From Aphelocoma coerulescens (taxonomy: Eukaryota; Chordata; Aves; Passeriformes; Corvidae): a DNA stretch of 64,000 nt. Position numbers and translations under genes: made by a program. Below the pieces are notes generated by a model. The model saw nothing but the letters and a program-made list of their open reading frames with translations. It searched no databases and was not told the origin of the DNA. Where the stretch lies: contig NC_091016.1 in NCBI RefSeq assembly GCF_041296385.1, forward strand, positions 20,435,497-20,499,496, in the 5' to 3' direction. Position 1 is the stretch's first letter, and every line of letters starts with the position of its first letter. This document shows positions 63,883 through 64,000 of the stretch, in pieces.

Positions 63883-64000
63883 CAGTAGCAGAGATCCATC
63901 ATCTGATGACCCTGCACTAGGTTTTTTCTCATTAGTTTTTCTGTTTGTGTAGGTACACTGCTGGCCTTGCCATTGTTAATAGAAAATTTAGGGTGGTTTA

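Noticed and set aside
1..64000. CRISPR arrays, tRNA or rRNA genes, bacterial operons
   Set aside because: No regularly spaced repeats, no tRNA-like cloverleaf noticed and no prokaryotic gene organisation. The window is vertebrate genomic DNA.

Overview
The window is vertebrate nuclear DNA and almost certainly avian, probably from a songbird. It contains CR1 LINE copies ending in the octamer-type tail typical of birds. It also has a solo LTR of a type I associate with passerine genomes, decayed MIR/L3-age repeats, and one sharp CpG island in otherwise AT-leaning DNA. No bacterial, phage or CRISPR features are present. Nearly all open reading frames are chance, repeat-derived or CpG-island shadows.

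The one protein-coding gene I can support is the 5' end of the luteinizing hormone/choriogonadotropin receptor gene, LHCGR, on the minus strand. Coding exon 1 (13843-13997) lies in the CpG island and encodes a leucine-rich signal peptide plus the N-terminal cysteine cluster. Exon 2 (6075-6146) is exactly 72 bp. It has an excellent acceptor and donor, joins exon 1 in phase 2, and encodes a hormone-receptor-type leucine-rich repeat containing LPVKVIPSHAFEGLRD. Intron 1 is 7,696 bp. Intron 2 runs off the left edge of the window, so exon 3, the rest of the ectodomain and the seven-transmembrane exon are not here.

Region by region: 1-6074 is intron 2. 6147-13842 is intron 1, with a MIR fragment, a CR1 3' tail and a 1.7-kb internally deleted CR1. 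13600-14220 is the CpG-island promoter. About 14.2-64 kb is upstream intergenic DNA with no recognised gene. By known vertebrate synteny it should lead toward the 3' end of FSHR, but nothing in the window proves that.

The intergenic part holds a short CR1 at 39 kb and a 42-base poly(A). It also has a 0.4-kb polypyrimidine microsatellite with about 42 TCTTC units. A CR1 at 51.5-53.3 kb is interrupted by an 892-bp solo LTR with a perfect 5-bp target duplication. Several decayed ancient repeats and a few CpG- or homeobox-motif-rich stretches that could be enhancers complete the region. I found no convincing novel molecular system. The most useful results are the receptor gene hidden in two short exons, the clean nested insertion, and a few candidate regulatory elements.
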